Of a stretch of DNA of 64,000 nucleotides, positions 1-11,180 are shown in pieces. The notes under the pieces were generated by a model. The model searched no databases. It was given only the letters and a program-made list of their open reading frames with translations, and was not told the DNA's origin. The position numbers were made by a program, and so were the translations under genes. Source of the DNA: Catonia carolina (Eukaryota; Arthropoda; Insecta; Hemiptera; Achilidae); contig JAQMRL010000010.1 in the NCBI GenBank assembly GCA_035578175.1, positions 32,728,784-32,792,783 on the forward strand, written 5' to 3'. Position 1 is the stretch's first letter; each line of letters starts with the position of its first letter.

Positions 1-209
1 TACAAGGCACTTGAATTGTTTATTTGCTGTTTTTCTTGTACATATTGAATCAGATTTTACAATTTTTTATAGATTTTTGTGCTAATTTGTGCGCAGAAAA
101 ATAACAGCTTGGAGAATTTAAAATAATAATTTATGTTTGGAAACTTTACCGCGATTTGTTTTGGTATTGTTTCAAGGGAACATTTCTGCCTCGAATCCTT
201 CCTTTTTTT
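1..209. other. AT-rich sequence, no gene seen
   Basis: Low-complexity AT-rich sequence before repeat A1. Short open frames here are not coding-like and I recognise nothing. Confidence 0.5.
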
Positions 210-1086
210 ATTTTCTTTTGAATATATGTATTAGGAAGGAAAGTATTGTTTTTCATGTCGATTTTTCGAAATCGAGTTTTTACCGGATCTACACGTTTTC
301 AGACCCCCTGAACCCAAAAAACATGTTTTTAGCGATTGGTCTGTGTGTGTGTGCGCGCGCGTGTGTTTGCAGAATATCTCGAGAACGGAACATCGTACGA
401 AATTGAAACTTAAGTTAGGTACTACTACCGGACCCGACACGAATATTTTTATCAAAATTGGTCAATCAGAAGTAGTCTGTAGTTTATTCGTGTAATTTTT
501 CACGTTTTGGGGATTTTCTCAAAAACGGCTCCTACGATTTTTTTAAAAATCGGCTCATATACTAAAATTTTTTATGCTCTACAAGATAGGTTAGGTGCCA
601 TGTCTGCTGAAATTCTTGGGGAGGCTGTTTTCTCGTAAAAAAATGTTGTTTTAAGATTGCGGTTTTAATATGCATTTTACCACATATGTTTATGTGAATA
701 AAAGTTGTAGAGAATATAAAACATTTCAAACATTTTTTTGTATAACTCTTAGTTTAGCGGTAAATTAGTGATTTTCTGTTTTTTTCCACGAAAACGTGTA
801 AAAAATCGATTTTTTGAAGATTTTAGCCTTAGTATGCATTTTACGACGAAAGTGTAAATAATTAAATTTATAGGAAATTAAAAGAAGTTTTTCTACATAG
901 TTTAGCTTAAAAGAGTCATTTTCCATATTTTTAAGCCAAACTGAGGTTGATTTTAATTTTGAATCCTTCATTCATGATTAAAATTAGGTTATGTTTATTG
1001 AGGTTTCTTATATTTTATTACTAATGTTAGATTAAATTGTTCATTTTTTGCATTGGAAAGAGTGTTGTGTGAGTGTTTCACACCAG
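210..1086 (+). mobile_element. Family A element, copy A1 (HINE/Helentron-like)
   Basis: Nearly full-length copy of the commonest repeat in the window. The 5' end is degenerate (the CTTTCTCTTGCC repeat is decayed), then come the conserved GGAAGGAAAGTATTG block, a TG/CG tract near 343-365, the block around 'ggacccgacacgaat', and two diverged copies of the internal subrepeat (about 650-800 and 810-930). The 3' end has a decayed GGCAAGAGAAAGT followed by the stem-loop GTGTGA-gtgtt-TCACAC and CAG. No long conserved reading frame; non-autonomous. Confidence 0.8.
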
Positions 1087-1157
1087 ATTTTTTATTTTGA
1101 ATTAAAAGAAACACTTAAAGTATTGTTTCGATTATCTCCGCTAACGTGCTATTATCA

Positions 1158-1300
1158 CGGTAACGTGCTCGCCTCTCATCATACGGTCTTAGGTTCGAGT
1201 CCCATTCAGACACGACATATTTTCATACGTTACAAAAATTCATTTCATCCTTCACCGTCCGCATTAGCAGTTTGCAGAACAGTCGGACGTTAAAACAAAA
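1158..1300 (+). repeat. tRNA-derived SINE, head H2, tail type I
   Basis: Contains a tRNA-like B box (ggttcgagtcc) followed by a body shared with the copies near 1514, 4121, 54669 and 63185 (tattttcatacgttac). It ends in the type I tail 'cagtcggacgttaaa' plus an A-rich run. It lies just downstream of A1. The A-box end is partly lost. Confidence 0.8.
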
Positions 1301-1513
1301 AAAACAACTTTAGAAAAGAATTAGTTATAAACATAGGCCACTTTCTCTGAACAGATAGAAAGGCGGTAAGTACATTAAATCAATGGAAAGCCCGTTTTTG
1401 CATAAATTTCCAAAGAACTTTTTTACAAAAATCGACATAAGGAGATAGATAAAAAAATAACGTGTCGTTTGAAACCAGGAAAGATTTCAATTTGAACAAT
1501 GAATTTTTTTTTT

Positions 1514-1640
1514 ATTTAACGTCCGACTGTCCTGCAATTACTGCTAATGCAGACGGTGAAGGATGAAATTATTTTTGTAACGTATGAAAATATGCCGTGC
1601 CTGAATGAGATTCGAACCCAAGACCGCATGATGATGAACG
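1514..1640 (-). repeat. tRNA-derived SINE, head H2, tail type I
   Basis: Reverse-strand copy of the SINE at 1158-1300, truncated at the A-box side. The pair forms an inverted repeat with a spacer of about 215 bp. Confidence 0.8.
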
Positions 1641-2290
1641 ATTGAAACGCCTTTAAATTCTTTAGTAGTTAATATCATAATTTTGTGTGTCAATTTATTT
1701 TAATGAATGAGTCTTAACGTATTCATAAAAATGGCATTAGTAGAAGAATAATTTTAAATTAATTTGTAGAACTTTAATATATTTGTTTCCGTTAACAATG
1801 ATTTGTAGTATCATGAGTAAAAGCTGTAAAATTTTCAGTGATATAGGTGTACGATTTTTAAAATAAAAAAAATTTGTTTTCTTACGCATTTTTGTAACGA
1901 TATCATGGAAATAAGTTTCGTTTACCTGACGTTTTTATTTATCTAATTTCCTATATTTCTTAATTTTACGACTTATTTTTGTAGGCCTATTCACTATTTT
2001 AGTACAATTGTTAGTCACGCTTTCTTTGCATGTTATACAAAACGCATTTATTCTTTTCGTTTTCGTGTGAAATTTGTAACTACAAAATTAATTTTAAGTA
2101 CTAAATATTAGATAACGTCAGAGTTTAATTAGTATTTTTGATATATTTTTAATGAAATTTACAGTTAGTAATAGCCTAATAATAATTGAAAGTTTACGAT
2201 TTCAGTTTTTTGATTTTTGTCAGGATTCAGATTTAATGTGCTAAACGGGTGGGTGTTGATCGAAAATCATAGTTCATACCGCCGTAGGTG
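1641..2290. other. AT-rich sequence, no gene seen
   Basis: No coding-like frame, RNA gene or recognised repeat in this stretch. Confidence 0.5.
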
Positions 2291-2522
2291 TATAGTATGT
2301 CCAAGCTGAATTGGCGCATCAACTCGATTAGCTATAAAAGTACAGTTTTTCCTAAGACCACAGACTGTTTAAACATTTTATCCTTCTTATCGTGAAAAAT
2401 TAATAAGCAATTTTTCATTTTCTATCATGTTGTTTGTGAGTTACTTTTACATGTTGGCGAGGGACGAATGTATGATCACAACTTTATAGCTAAGTGCGCC
2501 AATTCAGATTGGACAAACTATA
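2291..2522. mobile_element. Short TA-flanked MITE (about 232 bp)
   Basis: Terminal inverted repeats of about 28 bp at 2291-2318 and 2495-2522 differ at only two positions; the left one runs TATAGTATGTCCAAGC and the right one reads TATAGTTTGTCCAATC on the reverse strand. The inner arms share 'ttagctataaa'. The ends fall on TA, as for Tc1/mariner-mobilised MITEs. No coding capacity. The superfamily is inferred from TA only. Confidence 0.75.
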
Positions 2523-3255
2523 GAAGTATATTTGTTATCTTAAATGATACGATACAAAATAACTTGCTCGTTTAGGCTTTGTGAAAAATTAGTGAAAATT
2601 GTAGTGACTTCTGGATTTCTGTTCACAGATAACTGAAAATAGACTTACGTGTTCATAAATTATACTCATATATTTAAAACATTCTGCGAAGTTACTGGTT
2701 TTTGCGAATCTAAAAGCTGGAAATATTGGTGTGACCATTTTCTTTATTAGTTACTCTAAGTTAGGAATTTTCTTTGTTGTATTTTAAGCGATTGAGTTGA
2801 TTCAATGTACAGAGACATTTTAGTTTTAATTTCTTTTACGTTGTAGTCGGAAAAATAACTTCTTTCAAGATAGGTTTAGAGTTTCAGCTTTTCAAAAATC
2901 TACAAAACCGAATTTCTAATAACAGTTTCCGACTTACCAAAAAAACAAGTATTTTGGATACAACGGGGTTACTTTTAATGCCATAATATTCACTTAACTT
3001 TATGAGGTAGTTTATGCATATTGAAGGGTGGTTTAAAGAAAGTGTAGGCCTATGTAATAACACCTCCTTACAATATAACGACGTTTTAAATAAATTCAAT
3101 ATCCTTTCTAGTTCAAACAAACAAACGGTATGCTTGGACGTACAATTCGAGGTAGTTTTGAACAAAAAAGGAGAGGAAACTTGTTGACGTTGCGATTTAC
3201 AAAAATTCTTAAAAGTTTGACGTAAGTTGTATAAGAAAGTTAAAGATTATGTAGC
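2523..3255. other. AT-rich sequence, no gene seen
   Basis: One open frame of 93 codons on the minus strand (2884-3165) has no recognisable domain and sits in biased AT-rich sequence; I do not call it a gene. Confidence 0.45.
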
Positions 3256-3580
3256 TGAACAAAGATAAGTAATTTAGAGGTTCTTATGCGAGTGGATGAA
3301 AAACAGAAGTATAATGGAAGCATCTTACCTGAAGGAGGGATAGGCTAGTGGGGCATATCTTACGACATTCAGGTATTGGATGTGTCAATAATAGAGGGTA
3401 ATATTGAGGGAGTGAAATTGTAGGGGGAAGCAAAGGTTAGAGTTTATAATGCAAATTACAAAAGATATAGGGTGTTACAGGTATGTAGATATGAACCGAC
3501 TTGCGCATGATAGAACAGCTTGGATAATTGCATCATACCAAGTCGAGAGACTGATGACAAAAAAAAATATATATAAGGAA
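3256..3580 (+). mobile_element. LINE ORF 3' end, broken (same family as 10585-11180)
   Basis: C-terminal remnant of a non-LTR retrotransposon ORF, followed by its A-rich 3' end. Pieces of the same C-terminal domain seen at 10.6 kb are found in shifting frames: a 'RVDEK' block near 3290, and 'QITKDIGCYRYVDMNRLA' from 3449. Several frameshifts and stops separate the blocks. The element is heavily 5' truncated and inactive. Confidence 0.7.
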
Positions 3581-3606
3581 GATGGAATGGAAACAAACTA
3601 TTTTTT

Positions 3607-3754
3607 TAAGGTCCGTCTATTTTGCAATTACTGCTAATGCAGACTATGAGAAATATGTTAGGTGAAGATGAGTGTTAAAAAATATGAGACCTGACCGGGA
3701 ATTGAACCCTGCGTAAAAGCCTGTTGCACTAACAGATACGCCAAAGGGCCGGCT
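3607..3754 (-). repeat. tRNA-derived SINE, head H3, tail type I
   Basis: On the minus strand it starts with a GCCGGCCC..TTGGCG tRNA-like head, has a B box (ggttcaattcc), and ends in the tail also used by H2 SINEs ('gcattagcagtaattgc' then a GAC-rich end). Related copies lie near 12155, 32775, 32980 and 43293. Confidence 0.8.
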
Positions 3755-3757
3755 GAA

Positions 3758-4118
3758 AATAGATTGTTTACATTTAGTAATTTGCTTATTGAATTTCAAT
3801 TGGTTTTAATATTTTAGGTTTTAATAAAGATGATGTACTATTTACAGAAGGTTAAATTTACGAAATATCAAATTTAAATATCTCGTATGACAGTATTTTT
3901 TTCATAGGGTTTAAAGTAGTAATAATTTTATTTATACCGCGTATTACAAGAATTTGTGGTTACCATTGTAAAATATAGTTTTAATCGTTCTGAAAACTTT
4001 ATTCTTAAATAAATATTAATAATGTAAAATAATTTAGGCAAGATAAATTAACTTTTTATTAACTATATTTTATGTAACATTTGGCTATACTATGAATTAG
4101 AACAATAAAATAATTTTT
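3758..4118. other. AT-rich sequence, no gene seen
   Basis: No coding-like frame or repeat recognised. Confidence 0.5.
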
Positions 4119-4120
4119 TT

Positions 4121-4275
4121 TAACGTGCTCGCATCTCATCATGCGGTCGTGGGTTCGAATCCCACGGCATATTTTCATACGTTACAAAAAAAAAAAATTC
4201 ATCCTTCACAGTTACTCCCTAACGTCGTCACTAATGAAGGGAAGGTTGATGCGACGTTAAATAAATAAATAAAAA
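4121..4275 (+). repeat. tRNA-derived SINE, head H2 with tail type II
   Basis: The B box 'gggttcgaatccca' and H2 body are joined to the other tail type ('gtcactaatgaag...tgcgacgttaaata' repeats). It shows that one head occurs with either tail. Confidence 0.75.
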
Positions 4276-4925
4276 ATAAATTAAAACGTTAAATAAAAAC
4301 AATTTAAGAAATTGGAGAGGGAATTTTTTAATTTCAAACGGAAATTGTTTAAAAAGAAATCTAAAGTATCCCTCAGGGGAAAAAGTTAATATCTTCACAA
4401 TTTAAAACTACTGTAGTCAGTTATGTGTGATTTTGTGTTTTGGGATGAAAAGTATTGTTATGCTGTACGGTTTTTTAGTGTAGTTGTAGTAGTGCAACTA
4501 CAGAAAACTGTGTCGTCGGGTACATCGTAACCAGTGTGTGTGAAATAAGGTTATAAATTTATCCAGTTTGGAAGCATGCCTAGTTGAGCTAAGGTATTCC
4601 AACCTCCCCTTACATTTTGTATTTGCGCGCGCGTCACGTTTATCGCATGCTTACTTACTACTTGATTTATAATCATTCTTATATTAATCCTACGCTTACA
4701 ATTTTTTTAACAAAGTGAAAAAGTTAACTGAAATTTAATTTTGAACGTTTTCCATTTTGAAACTCTGTTCTTGTTTATAAAAATTACAACTTTTTCTGAT
4801 ATTAATTAAAATCCTTTGCAATTCTTTGGGTTTTATGGAAATCTGATTTTTGTTACTGTCTGATTGAGGACTATTATCCATTCGTAAGCCGCAAAATCAT
4901 AAGTTTTACTAAGAATAAACATCAT
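4276..4925. other. AT-rich sequence with one small hairpin, no gene seen
   Basis: The only structure I noticed is a short stem around 4477-4500 (GTAGTTG ... CAACTAC). No coding evidence. Confidence 0.4.
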
Positions 4926-4928
4926 ACA

Positions 4929-5302
4929 GAAATGTTGTTGTTTAGGTCATCAGCCAAAAGGCTGGTTTAAACCCGTAGAGGTTTTACTAAGTAAAACGAC
5001 GAGTGAGGTGGTTTACCATTGCCTTCCTCACTGAGTGGAAAAGTATGCTAATCAGCATGCCGGGCCCTCTAAAAAGCACATATTTTTTACTCTGCAAATG
5101 AGACCTTCACTTCATTCACCACAGGGTCTGGCTGTATAGTGAAATTCATTACTTTCAGAGGAGGTAACTCTGACTAGTGTCTTTAACACCTCTACCTCTT
5201 CTGTTCTTTAATGATTCAGTCATTTAATTGGCTGACCATGTGATGAGAAACAGAACTATTTATTTTAGCCCTGCAACGAACAGATTGAGTGCAAATAATC
5301 TG
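4929..5302 (-). repeat. Family B retroposon, copy B1, 5' truncated
   Basis: Read on the minus strand it ends with 'cctaaacaacaaca'. The 5' end (the '...ggcaggtggagtg' head) is missing. It is flanked by a near-identical direct repeat (catacagaa / catacaggaa). 5' truncation plus TSD fits LINE-driven retroposition. Confidence 0.8.
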
Positions 5303-5499
5303 ACATACAGGAATAGATCAAATGATCTATTCCTGATGATTATGATTATGATGATGAAATACTGTATTACTCAGTATTAAGTTTTATCCTGCTGAAATTT
5401 ACACGTACAATGAAGATCTGAGTGGATAAACAAGATATGTAATATTAAAGAAAAAGAGTTTTTGTTATTGGCGAATGTTTTGTTGTTTCTCGTATAGAG

Positions 5500-5732
5500 C
5501 CAATTTTAGACCACGTGCTGTGACTTTAGACGTTTCTGGAAGCTCCTTTTGCAGCCCACATTCTTAGCATTCGCTCACCGTACTCTTTTCTCCTTTCTTC
5601 TATCCACCCAGTATTCTGTTTTCGCTTTTCATGTAATCCCTTAAAATCCGTAATTAGTTGTCGTAATGTGGGTTCGGTTCATTAGATTTTCGTAATTTAT
5701 TCCGGTTTTCTCAATATCCTTTTTTGACTTAT
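5500..5732 (-). repeat. Family C repeat, left part (interrupted by the 5737-6769 element)
   Basis: Shares long blocks with 23038-23240, 27305-27995 and 56580-56740: 'aattttagaccacgtg', a 'tttctggaagct' block, and 'ttccggttttctcaatat'. On the minus strand one frame reads like the 23.1 kb copy (N-T-G-W-I-E-x-R-R-K), so the family may once have been coding. Class unknown. Confidence 0.65.
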
Positions 5733-6773
5733 TTAAGGGGAGTCGGAACTGCCCATGTTAATGTTGATCCGTTTTCTCCGTTATTTATGGCCAGAAAATC
5801 TTCAAATTTTAACCAGTTATTCATTTATGTGTTCCTGACAGATAGATGGAGTCATTTAAAAAATATAGATTATTAATTTTTTTAATAAATTTTCCGTGAA
5901 TGCCTACTCTAAAAACTGAAATTTATAGAAAATAAAATTTATATATATTTTTTAAATTAAAAAAAGTCAATATCCCCCGTCTGTTGATGTAAATACATGT
6001 AAGGAATGTGCCATTAAAATTTAGGAAAAAAAAGCTTTATTGGTCCTTGAGATAACAGGTTTTTTTTATGAAAAAACACAGTTTTTGGGAACTGGTAGTT
6101 GAGATTTATAAATGCATTTCTATATAAAAACGTACTTAGAGCATTTCTGCTCCATACGAGCAGGATTGCACTAAGTAATTTATGTGACATAAATTGCATA
6201 ACCTAAACCTTACAAAAAAAGTGCCTTCTAGATTGAAAGAGAAGTACTAAAAAATTCATAAAAATTAGTGACACAATAACTAATATTCATGTAGCCTGCA
6301 CAATATGACTTGTTTACGAAAACAGGAAAATTTTCACATTACACCTGTTTTTATAAAAACAAAAAAAATATTTCTAGTTATCGTAGAGGTGTATGATTTT
6401 CGGAGACGAAGGTTCCTGGTTCAAATTCTTGTAAAGGTAGTTACTTTTATACGGATTTGAATACTAGACAGTGGTTACCGGTGTACTTTGATGGTTGGGG
6501 TTTAATTAACCATACTGTCTCAGGAATGGTCGGCCTGGGTCTGTTCAAGACTACATCTCATTTACACGTCATACACATCATCCTCATCTCATTGGGTCAT
6601 GGGGTTGCTTATTGTTCTAAATTGAACAGATTGCATCGTACACAAATTAGGAATAAAGTTATCGTAGAAATGTGATTTGGTACCATTGGAAATCACTAAT
6701 TTCAAACTTTATAACACAGTTAAAACCTGAAAATCGATATTTTTTCCATTTTTTCGAGTCCGACTCCCCTTAA
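5733..6773. mobile_element. TTAA-flanked element with GGGGAGTCGGA inverted ends
   Basis: GGGGAGTCGGA at 5737-5747 is matched by its reverse complement at 6759-6769, and TTAA flanks both ends (5733-5736, 6770-6773). TTAA duplication is the hallmark of piggyBac-type transposition. The body is non-coding and holds an unrelated SINE at 6384-6630. It interrupts family C; the C copy at 27.87 kb lacks this insertion. The superfamily is inferred from TTAA only, because the ends do not look like classical piggyBac ends. Confidence 0.7.
6384..6630 (+). repeat. SINE type 4 (tRNA-like), nested
   Basis: The B-box-like 'ggttcctggttcaaattc' is followed by a body shared in reverse orientation with 21831-22125 (e.g. 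'tactttgatggttggggt', 'tcattgggtcatggggttg'). A 72-codon frame here (6457-6675) is a by-product of the SINE and not a gene. Confidence 0.75.
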
Positions 6774-6890
6774 ACCATTTATTCGACACCTTAGGTCTAT
6801 TGTTTAATGTCTTAAAAATTTGTTTTGTCAACCGGTTGTCATCCATTCTACACAGGTGCCATTCGCGAATGAATTGCCTGTATTCTTACT
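6774..6890 (-). repeat. Family C repeat, right part
   Basis: Continuation of the C copy from 5732 beyond the TTAA element ('gacaccttaggtctattgtt'), alignable with 27895-27935. A stretch at 6877-6898 (pyrimidine run, TTTCAG|GTGAAA) resembles a weak acceptor/donor fusion. Confidence 0.55.
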
Positions 6891-7785
6891 TTTTCAGGTG
6901 AAATATACTCTACAATAAATTACTAATAAATGAAGACGCCATGTACTTAATTTTATATTTTGTACTAAAATATAAAAATATAAATATTTTATATAAAATA
7001 ATATTTTAATATTTAAACCTACTACAGTATGGTTAATTAATATTTTAATAAAATATAAATATTTTGTTAATAAAGGTGTAAAATCGTAAGTAAAATAAGT
7101 TTTAAGGTACAGCCCTTGAATTAAGTCCACTAAAAAAGTTTCAATACTAATACCAGAATTCACGCTCTTTTCTAGAAATGCGATACGTTCTAATAAAACA
7201 GTTCATTCGGGGGATTAATCCAAGTACAGTATTCATTTACTTTATTTACATAAACTGACGTAAGGGAATATAAATAAGGGTACACCTACATAAATTCAAT
7301 ATTTATTTTACAAATTTTGAATTGAATCAACAATATTATCCTGTCCAAACTTTAAAATATAAATAAATCTTAAAATAATAATATACATTCTGAATACGAA
7401 ATTTACATAAAATTCGCATTTCGTAGTTAGATCCTTTTATCTGCGTAAGTATTTTGTTTCGAATATTCCTAAGTATTTTAGAAAATCAAAATAATTCAAC
7501 AACAAATTTAAACTTTAATAAAATTTCGACCTTTACGCATTATCCGGTATTTATTTTAGCTGATTATTTTATTTTTTGTAGACGTGTACAATAAGAAACT
7601 AAAAAAATTAGTGTGAAATAATAGATTGTTCGACGACTTTCTGTTGCCGATGTAAATAATGAACAGTATAAACTAAGTAGGTACGTTTAATCATGAGTTA
7701 GTAATGAACAATAAAAAAAATCAACGTCTATAGGACTTAAATTTCTAATTGACACTAAACTCTGTAGAAAACAATGCTTGAAGTA
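6891..7785. other. AT-rich sequence, no gene seen
   Basis: Very AT-rich; the minus-strand frame 6894-7163 is a composition effect. No recognised repeat. Confidence 0.5.
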
Positions 7786-8137
7786 AAAGTTGCAGGGCTA
7801 AAATAAATAGTTCTGTTTCTTTTCACATGTTCAGCCAATTAAATGACTGAATCATTTAAGAACAGAAGAGGTAGAGGTGTAAAAGACACTAATCAGAGTT
7901 ATCTCCTCTGAAAGTAATGAATTTCATTATACAGCCAGACCCTGTGGTGAATGAAGTGAAGGTGTCATTTACAGAGCGGAAAATATGTGCTTTTCAGAGG
8001 GCCCAGCATGCTGATAAGTGTACTTTTCCACTCAGTGAGGAAGGCAATAGTAAACCACCTCACTCCTCGTTTTACTTAGTAAAACCTCTACAGGTTCACA
8101 CCAGCCTTTCGGCTGATGACCTAAACAACAACAACAT
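7786..8137 (+). repeat. Family B retroposon, copy B2, 5' truncated
   Basis: Starts within the 'gcagggctaaaataa' block, runs through all later B blocks and ends in 'cctaaacaacaacaac'. The 119-codon frame 7917-8276 is a chance frame over B. Confidence 0.8.
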
Positions 8138-8319
8138 AATTTTATTTATCTCATTTCGTTTTTTATTTTATTACGGTCAAAGAATGACTGAGAATAACAC
8201 TTACCAATTGAGAAGTACGTTCGTGGCTTTATCACACCGTCAGCTCATCACAACTTTTAAAATTAGACAGTTATGACATTTTTTTTTCAGAGACGTCAAA
8301 TTCAGGAAATTCCTGTAAA

Positions 8320-8730
8320 AATCTGGTTCGTTCAAACAGGTATTCGAGAGCCTATCAAAACACTGAACATCACGTACGGATCCGTGCAAAGAATTTGAAC
8401 GAATAATTTGAAACTGAGACGAGTGAGTCGGAAATTTATTCCCAGACTATTCGTCGCGACACTTCGCTTCTGTCTGCTAGTTTTTGACTGAAATAAAGAT
8501 TCCTGTCTGTTCTTATCCGCCTTTTTCTCCGGATTTCGTAACATGCGACTCCTGGCTTTTTCCAACAATAAAAACCGTGCTGAATGGCGTTTTGATACCG
8601 TTTCCAACATTGACACGGTCGCGACAGAGCAGCTGGGACCCTTCCGAAATAAAACCTTTCAGAAATTCTTCCAATTGTTGAATGAAGGGGTGGAATTATT
8701 CCATCACTTGCTAAAGAGAGTACTTTAAAA
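8320..8730 (+). mobile_element. mariner-like transposase remnant, internally deleted
   Basis: Two blocks typical of mariner-family transposases are joined. First, an N-terminal helix-turn-helix-like stretch ('YGSVQRI', then 'LRRVSRKFIPRL') at about 8375-8455. Then a C-terminal block from about 8515, with 'PPFSPDFVTCDSWLFPTIK' in one frame and 'RFDTVSNIDTVATEQLG' in the next. The catalytic middle is missing, and frameshifts and stops break it. Inactive relic. Confidence 0.75.
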
Positions 8731-8824
8731 GAGATTTATTCAAACTTGATGTAACCTTATTACTTTTTTTGTATTAGGCATACTAAGAACCGCAATAGTT
8801 TACCTATTCTGCTGTTATCATCCA

Positions 8825-9180
8825 TCATCGGCTTCCCCTTTTCTTCTCCATCTCTCCTTCTTTAGTTTTGAGCCAGCCGTCTTTCGACCATCTCTCTCTT
8901 TTTTCCTCTAGAAAAGCATTAACCTTCAATTTATTTCTAAATTCTATTCTTTGAGATATATCTTGTCTTGTTACATCCAGTCTTTCTATATCTTCTTTTG
9001 ATTTCCACGAACCAGCCGAATTTTGTCTTGCGGTTATCAATCATAGTAAAAATTTTGTTTGTATGTCTGTTTCGATCCATTCTTTATATGGATCGTTGTA
9101 GATATCCGGTCTTCTTTTTCTTATTGCATCCGTGATTTTTTCAATGTGCTGTAAATTTCTTCATTACTACAGGTATGAAT
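8825..9180 (-). mobile_element. Possible LINE ORF C-terminus
   Basis: The minus-strand frame 8825-9040 reads 'KSKEDIERLDVTRQDISQRI' then 'EFRNK' and 'RWSKDGW', matching the style of the C-terminal tail of RTE/R4-type LINE ORFs (D-IE-L-x-T-x-D-I-x-R-x-x-FRN). The upstream minus-strand sequence is degraded. Recognition is by motif style only. Confidence 0.45.
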
Positions 9181-10580
9181 AAAGTTTTCTTTCCTGATTT
9201 CAATGACATTTGTGTGGGTTTTCCTATCATCTACTTCTAATATTATTACTTTGTAATGAAATATGATTCACCATATTTCTTTATCACACCTCATGTTGTG
9301 ATCAAGTCTGAATAGGTGGGCTACCTGTGGAATATAAATATGGTTTCAGATGTTTTTATTAATCGTTTATCTTCGTAGTACTCAATCTCTCCCTTTTTAC
9401 AATCTGTTTTTGAAAAACTTAACTCCAGTCATCTTGTTCAAGATTTTTCTCGATCTTCTTTCATTTTTTTGTATTATATCCTTACCAACCAAACATTTTC
9501 TTACAAAGACACTCAGTGTTTATCACTGAATATTTTATAAATAATGAATCTATCTAACTTTGACGAGAATAAGAAATACCAAAATAGATGTGTGCACTAT
9601 TTGAACAGTAGATTATTTAAATATTAAATTATTCTAAAAGTTTTAAAGTGTAAATAGAAAACTAAACTAAAAACGACACGCCATTTTAAGTAGAAAGAAA
9701 ATACGATCGTATTTGTATTGGAGGAGAAAGATTGGGCTTGTCTGTAACAATTTGAAAAGCGGCTTACAAGACTAAAACTTCATACTCTCTTTAAGTTACG
9801 GATACACTGTTATAATACGGTATAGTTACTAGGAAGTCTATAACGTCTTTGTTTCCTTTTAGTTAGAAGGGGTTGAAGATAGACTAGATAGACTATGGTA
9901 ATACATTCCGCTCGTCTCACTACGTACAGTTGTCTGTATAGATTTGAATGTATATAAGATTTCAGAATTCATGAATAATTCTACTATTTTTAGAATACGG
10001 TACTACATTCTGAACCCTATACGCAAATTGATCCTTCAGTCTATAAATTTTAATAAATAAAAATACGATGTTCTAATCAATCATCTTCAAATATCATAAT
10101 TAAAAATGACGTCATAAACATGCGATGAATTTCTCCTTTCTATTATGATTATAAGAAAATAAAAACGGGATAAAAATATTAGATTTTCATCAAATTTAAA
10201 GGAATTAAGTTCTAATAAAATAATATGTTATTACTTCCAGGATTTCGATATACTTTAAAATAATTAGAAAAAAAACCAAATTCTCAATAACCTCACTAAT
10301 TCGAACTAATTGGGACCGGGATTTGTTCCGATTTCTAAATGTTCGGATTATCAAAAAAAAAATTCATAATACCAAAAACAGCTAAATCTAAATATTATGC
10401 ACCCATTATCGGAATGCGTGCAGAAGATGGGCTAATTTTACCTTGTAGCAGTACAGTTGAAACAATTTATGTATTGATGTTTCTTTTAAATTATTTTATT
10501 TTGTTGTGACATTTTAATGAAATGAGTTATTTTATTTGTTAAAAGATATTTTGAATCTAATAATAATATATAAAGGACGT
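9181..10580. other. AT-rich sequence, no gene seen
   Basis: No coding-like frame, TIR or SINE recognised. The first 400 bases may continue the degraded LINE. Confidence 0.45.
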
Positions 10581-10584
10581 TTAT

Positions 10585-11180
10585 TGAAGTTTTTTTTGTC
10601 GTCAGTCTCCGACTGGTTTGATGCAGTTCTCTTTGCTGTTCTATCTTGCGCAAGTCGTTTCATATCTACATACCTGTAACACCCCACATTTTTTGTAATT
10701 TGCTTTATATATTCAAATATTTGCCTCCCTTTACAATTTACTCCGTCAATATTATCCTCTATTATTGATAGTCCAATACCAGGATGTCTTAAGATATGCC
10801 CCACTAGCCTATCTCTTCTTCTGGTAAGATGCTTCCATATACTTCTTTTTTCATCCACTCGCCTAAGAACCTCTAAATTACTTATTTTGTCCACCCACCT
10901 AATCTTTATCATTTTCCTATAACACCACTTTTCAAAAGCTTATATCCTCTTCTTTCCTACAGCCCCTATCACCCACGTTTCACTCCCGTATTTTACATTT
11001 TCCCGTATTTATTTTGTTGCCTACTTTTACATTTCCCATCTCTTCTAAACCACTGTTGCTGCTGCACAAAACTTTCGTTTTGTTCTTATTAATTTTCATG
11101 AAGTAATCCTTTTTCATTATCTCATCCATTCCATTTAATATATTCACTAGTTCTGTCTTTATCTCGGCTAATACTACTAT
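10585..11180 (-). mobile_element. LINE (non-LTR) reverse-transcriptase ORF, C-terminal remnant
   Basis: Minus-strand frame 10532-10912 carries the end of a LINE ORF: 'RRRDRLVGHILRHPGIGLSI' followed by 'YIKQITKNVGCYRYVDMKRL'. Upstream on the minus strand (10920-11180) there are 'MKINKNKTKV' and 'GVKRG'-style blocks typical of the RT thumb region and, after a frame change, a 'GSETW'-like block. The 5' part (endonuclease and RT palm with the catalytic aspartates) is absent, so it is a dead-on-arrival copy. The same family leaves a fragment at 3256-3580. Confidence 0.8.

Noticed and set aside
6877..6898. Third ratchet-like site (TTTCAG|GTGAAA)
   Set aside because: The donor half departs from GTRAGT and the sequence lies within a repeat, so it is much weaker than the sites at 19.19 and 60.13 kb.
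7917..8276. 119-codon plus-strand frame
   Set aside because: It runs across a family B copy, and other B copies do not keep the frame.
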